Source of the DNA: Paracoccaceae bacterium
GTDB lineage: Bacteria > Pseudomonadota > Alphaproteobacteria > Rhodobacterales > Rhodobacteraceae
Length of the DNA stretch: 6,980 nt
Reading direction: 5' to 3'
NCBI GenBank assembly: GCA_007134405.1
Contig: SLKW01000140.1
Coordinates: 1 to 6,980 of the forward strand
This document shows positions 5,628-6,980 of this stretch, piece after piece. The notes under the pieces are model-generated. The model did no database searches, was not told where the DNA came from, and saw only the letters and a list, made by a program, of their open reading frames with translations. How positions within the stretch are numbered: the first letter of the stretch is position 1; every line of letters starts with the position of its first letter. The position numbers and the translations under genes are program-made.

Positions 5628-6509
5628 ATGCCCATCACCGGCTTGCATCATGTCACGCTCACCAGCGGCCCGCCGAAGCCGAACCTTGACTTCTATGCCA
5701 GATCGCTTGGCCTGAACCTCGTCAAGCGGACGGTGAATTTCGACGATCCGGGGGTCTATCACCTTTATTTCGGCGATGCCGCGGGCAGCCCCGGAACGAT
5801 CCTGACGACCTTTCCCTTCCCGAACGCCCGCAAGGGCGAAGCCGGCGCCGGCGCGACCTCGGCCGTCGCTTTTTCCACGCCCGACCCGTCGGCACGTCTC
5901 GAGCGCCTCGCCTCGGCCGGGATCCCGGTCACGTCGGGGCAGCGTTTCGGTGCGCCGATCTGGTGCTTTTCCGACCCGGACGGCCTGGATCTGGAACTGG
6001 TCGAGGGGCCAGAGGGGATCGCCGGGGTCACGCTCTGGCTCGAGGAGACCGAACCCACCGCGCGGATCCTGACCGAGGTCTTCGGCTACGAGGCCGGGAT
6101 CGAGGAGCAGGCGCTCAGCATCTCGCGGCAGCGATTCCACCTTCCCGGCGATGCGCCGGGCCGGGCGATCGACCTCCTGCGCGCCGGCGAGGGCCGCCCG
6201 GCGCGCAGCGGCGCGGGTACGGTGCATCACATCGCCTTCCGTGCCCGTGACCGCGCGCATCAGGACGAACTCGTCGACGCCCTGCGCGCCCGCGACCAGC
6301 GGGTGACCGAGCGCAAGGATCGGCAATATTTCGAGTCCGTCTATTTCCGCGAACCCGGCGGCGTGCTTTTCGAGATCGCGACCGACGCGCCTGGGTTTGC
6401 CGTGGACGAACCAGCCGATGCCTTGGGCAAAACGCTCAAGTTGCCGCCCTGGCTGGAATCGCGGCGCGACCGGATCGAAGCCGCGCTCCCCACGCTGGAC
6501 GCCGGCTGA
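5628..6509 (+). CDS. Ring-cleaving dioxygenase (VOC family, PcpA/MhqO-like)
   Basis: This 293-residue cytosolic protein consists of two vicinal-oxygen-chelate halves (about 1-125 and 131-255) and a short C-terminal tail (DEPADALGKTLKLPPWLE). Relatives are Fe(II) enzymes that open hydroquinone- or catechol-type rings; MhqO-type proteins act in quinone detoxification. Expected ligands are His8 (LHHVT, 6-10), His201 (VHHIAF, 199-204) and Glu249 (GGVLFEIATD, 244-253). Compared with PcpA numbering as I recall it (His10, His11, Thr13, His226, His227, Arg259, Tyr266, Glu276), this protein has His7, His8, Thr10, His200, His201, Arg232, Tyr239 and Glu249, with the same internal spacing in each block. 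It is therefore probably an active metalloenzyme. It appears to be a single-gene unit between a terminator-like hairpin and a convergent methyltransferase gene. The substrate is not determinable here. Confidence 0.88.
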   Translation: MPITGLHHVTLTSGPPKPNLDFYARSLGLNLVKRTVNFDDPGVYHLYFGDAAGSPGTILTTFPFPNARKGEAGAGATSAVAFSTPDPSARLERLASAGIPVTSGQRFGAPIWCFSDPDGLDLELVEGPEGIAGVTLWLEETEPTARILTEVFGYEAGIEEQALSISRQRFHLPGDAPGRAIDLLRAGEGRPARSGAGTVHHIAFRARDRAHQDELVDALRARDQRVTERKDRQYFESVYFREPGGVLFEIATDAPGFAVDEPADALGKTLKLPPWLESRRDRIEAALPTLDAG

Positions 6510-6584
6510 GCGCGCGCCGGGGCTGCGGGTAACGTCTGAAATCAAAGGTTTCAACTGAACATCGCGCAACACTGGTGGCGAATT
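6510..6584. other. Convergent intergenic gap with weak hairpins
   Basis: This gap separates the stops of the dioxygenase and methyltransferase genes. CCGGC (6502-6506) can pair with GCCGG (6516-6520) across the dioxygenase stop, and TGAAA (6537-6541) with TTTCA (6549-6553) around a 7-nt loop. TTTCAAC occurs twice (6549-6555 and 6583-6589). None has the form of a good intrinsic terminator, so how these two transcripts end is not evident. Confidence 0.3.
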
Positions 6585-6980
6585 TCAACCCGCGCTCCCG
6601 ACCTTTGCGGCAGTGTCGTCTACTGGGCGTTTCAAGATCAACATGAGGTTGTTGGCCGGCATGGCGATCCGGTCGCAGCGGGTCAGGCCGCCCGAGGCGA
6701 GCCGCGCCTCGACCCATTCGATATCCTTGTAGCCGATGGCCGGATCCTGGGCGCGCAGGCTGGCATCGAAAGCCCCGTCGCCCTCGGATACGAGGCGGCC
6801 GTCCTGCCGGAAGGGGCCGTAAAGCGCAAAGACACCGCTTGGGGCAAGGGCGCGCGCGGCCTCGGCGAGCAAGACCTCGGTCTCCGAAGTCGAGATCAGG
6901 TGCAGAAGGTTCGTCAGGCAGATCGCGTCCCACTGCGCGCCCGACCCCCAACCCGGCGCGCAGGCGTCCAGACGGATCGG
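6585..6980 (-). CDS. DUF938 SAM-dependent methyltransferase, C-terminal part (cut by window edge)
   Basis: Only the last 131 residues are present; the reading frame is open through the last base, and the N-terminal SAM-binding glycine motif lies beyond the edge. The visible part matches class I methyltransferases of the DUF938 type: WDAICLTNLLHLIS (strand four and its following helix), EAARALAPSGVFALYGPFRQDGR, AFDASLRAQDPAIGYKDIEWV and the family-typical ending MPANNLMLILKR. A non-native tail of about 13 residues (PVDDTAAKVGSAG) follows that core. The apparent internal TTG at 6870-6872 is not a start, because the frame and similarity continue upstream. The methyl acceptor is unknown. The gene is convergent with the dioxygenase, with 75 bp between the stops. 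Confidence 0.85.
   Translation of the reverse strand, partial: PIRLDACAPGWGSGAQWDAICLTNLLHLISTSETEVLLAEAARALAPSGVFALYGPFRQDGRLVSEGDGAFDASLRAQDPAIGYKDIEWVEARLASGGLTRCDRIAMPANNLMLILKRPVDDTAAKVGSAG

Noticed and set aside
5100..6572. Minus-strand frame of 490 codons opposite the phosphatidyltransferase and dioxygenase genes
   Set aside because: Both plus-strand genes have clear family motifs and ribosome binding or coupling signals; the antisense translation is Arg/Glu/Gly-rich without motifs.

Overview
This window looks like ordinary chromosomal DNA from a GC-rich alphaproteobacterium, most likely a member of the Rhodobacteraceae (Rhodobacterales). The reasons are the strong G/C bias at third codon positions, GTG starts on several genes, a 338-residue Prs, a 106-residue conserved orphan protein that I associate with this group, and a DUF938-type methyltransferase. 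I cannot name the genus. I see no insertion sequence, phage gene, tRNA, rRNA, CRISPR array or other sign of a mobile element.

Layout, left to right. Positions 1-206 hold no gene I can support. A minus-strand pair follows: prs (734-1750, PRPP synthetase) and, downstream of it, a small universal stress protein (207-662). A 91-bp divergent intergenic region (1751-1841) then separates prs from a plus-strand two-gene unit: a 2-hydroxychromene-2-carboxylate isomerase/DsbA-like protein (1842-2450) and an alpha/beta hydrolase (2447-3277), joined by an ATGA overlap. This unit ends in a perfect 13-bp hairpin that includes the last codons of the hydrolase. A convergent minus-strand gene for the conserved 106-residue protein lies at 3367-3687.

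The 214-bp divergent region 3688-3901 contains three alternating copies of a 7-bp motif and a good candidate promoter for efp. The plus-strand group efp (3902-4465), a secreted META/HslJ-like protein (4494-4907) and a CDP-alcohol phosphatidyltransferase (4920-5525) is tightly spaced and probably one transcript. It is closed by a terminator-like hairpin at 5533-5572. A separate gene for a PcpA/MhqO-like ring-cleaving dioxygenase (5628-6509) has its own strong ribosome binding site. The window ends in the C-terminal part of a convergent DUF938 SAM-dependent methyltransferase (6585 to beyond 6980).

How the genes work together. The two best-identified genes are core housekeeping: Prs supplies PRPP for nucleotide, histidine, tryptophan and NAD synthesis, and EF-P relieves ribosome stalling at polyproline. 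The isomerase-hydrolase pair and the dioxygenase both suggest chemistry on aromatic or quinone-like compounds, but they are separate units and no complete pathway is present. I did not find a convincing undescribed system. The most useful second looks are the repeated motif upstream of efp, the terminator merged with coding sequence, the variant spacing in the phosphatidyltransferase motif, and the degenerate ATP-binding motif in the universal stress protein.
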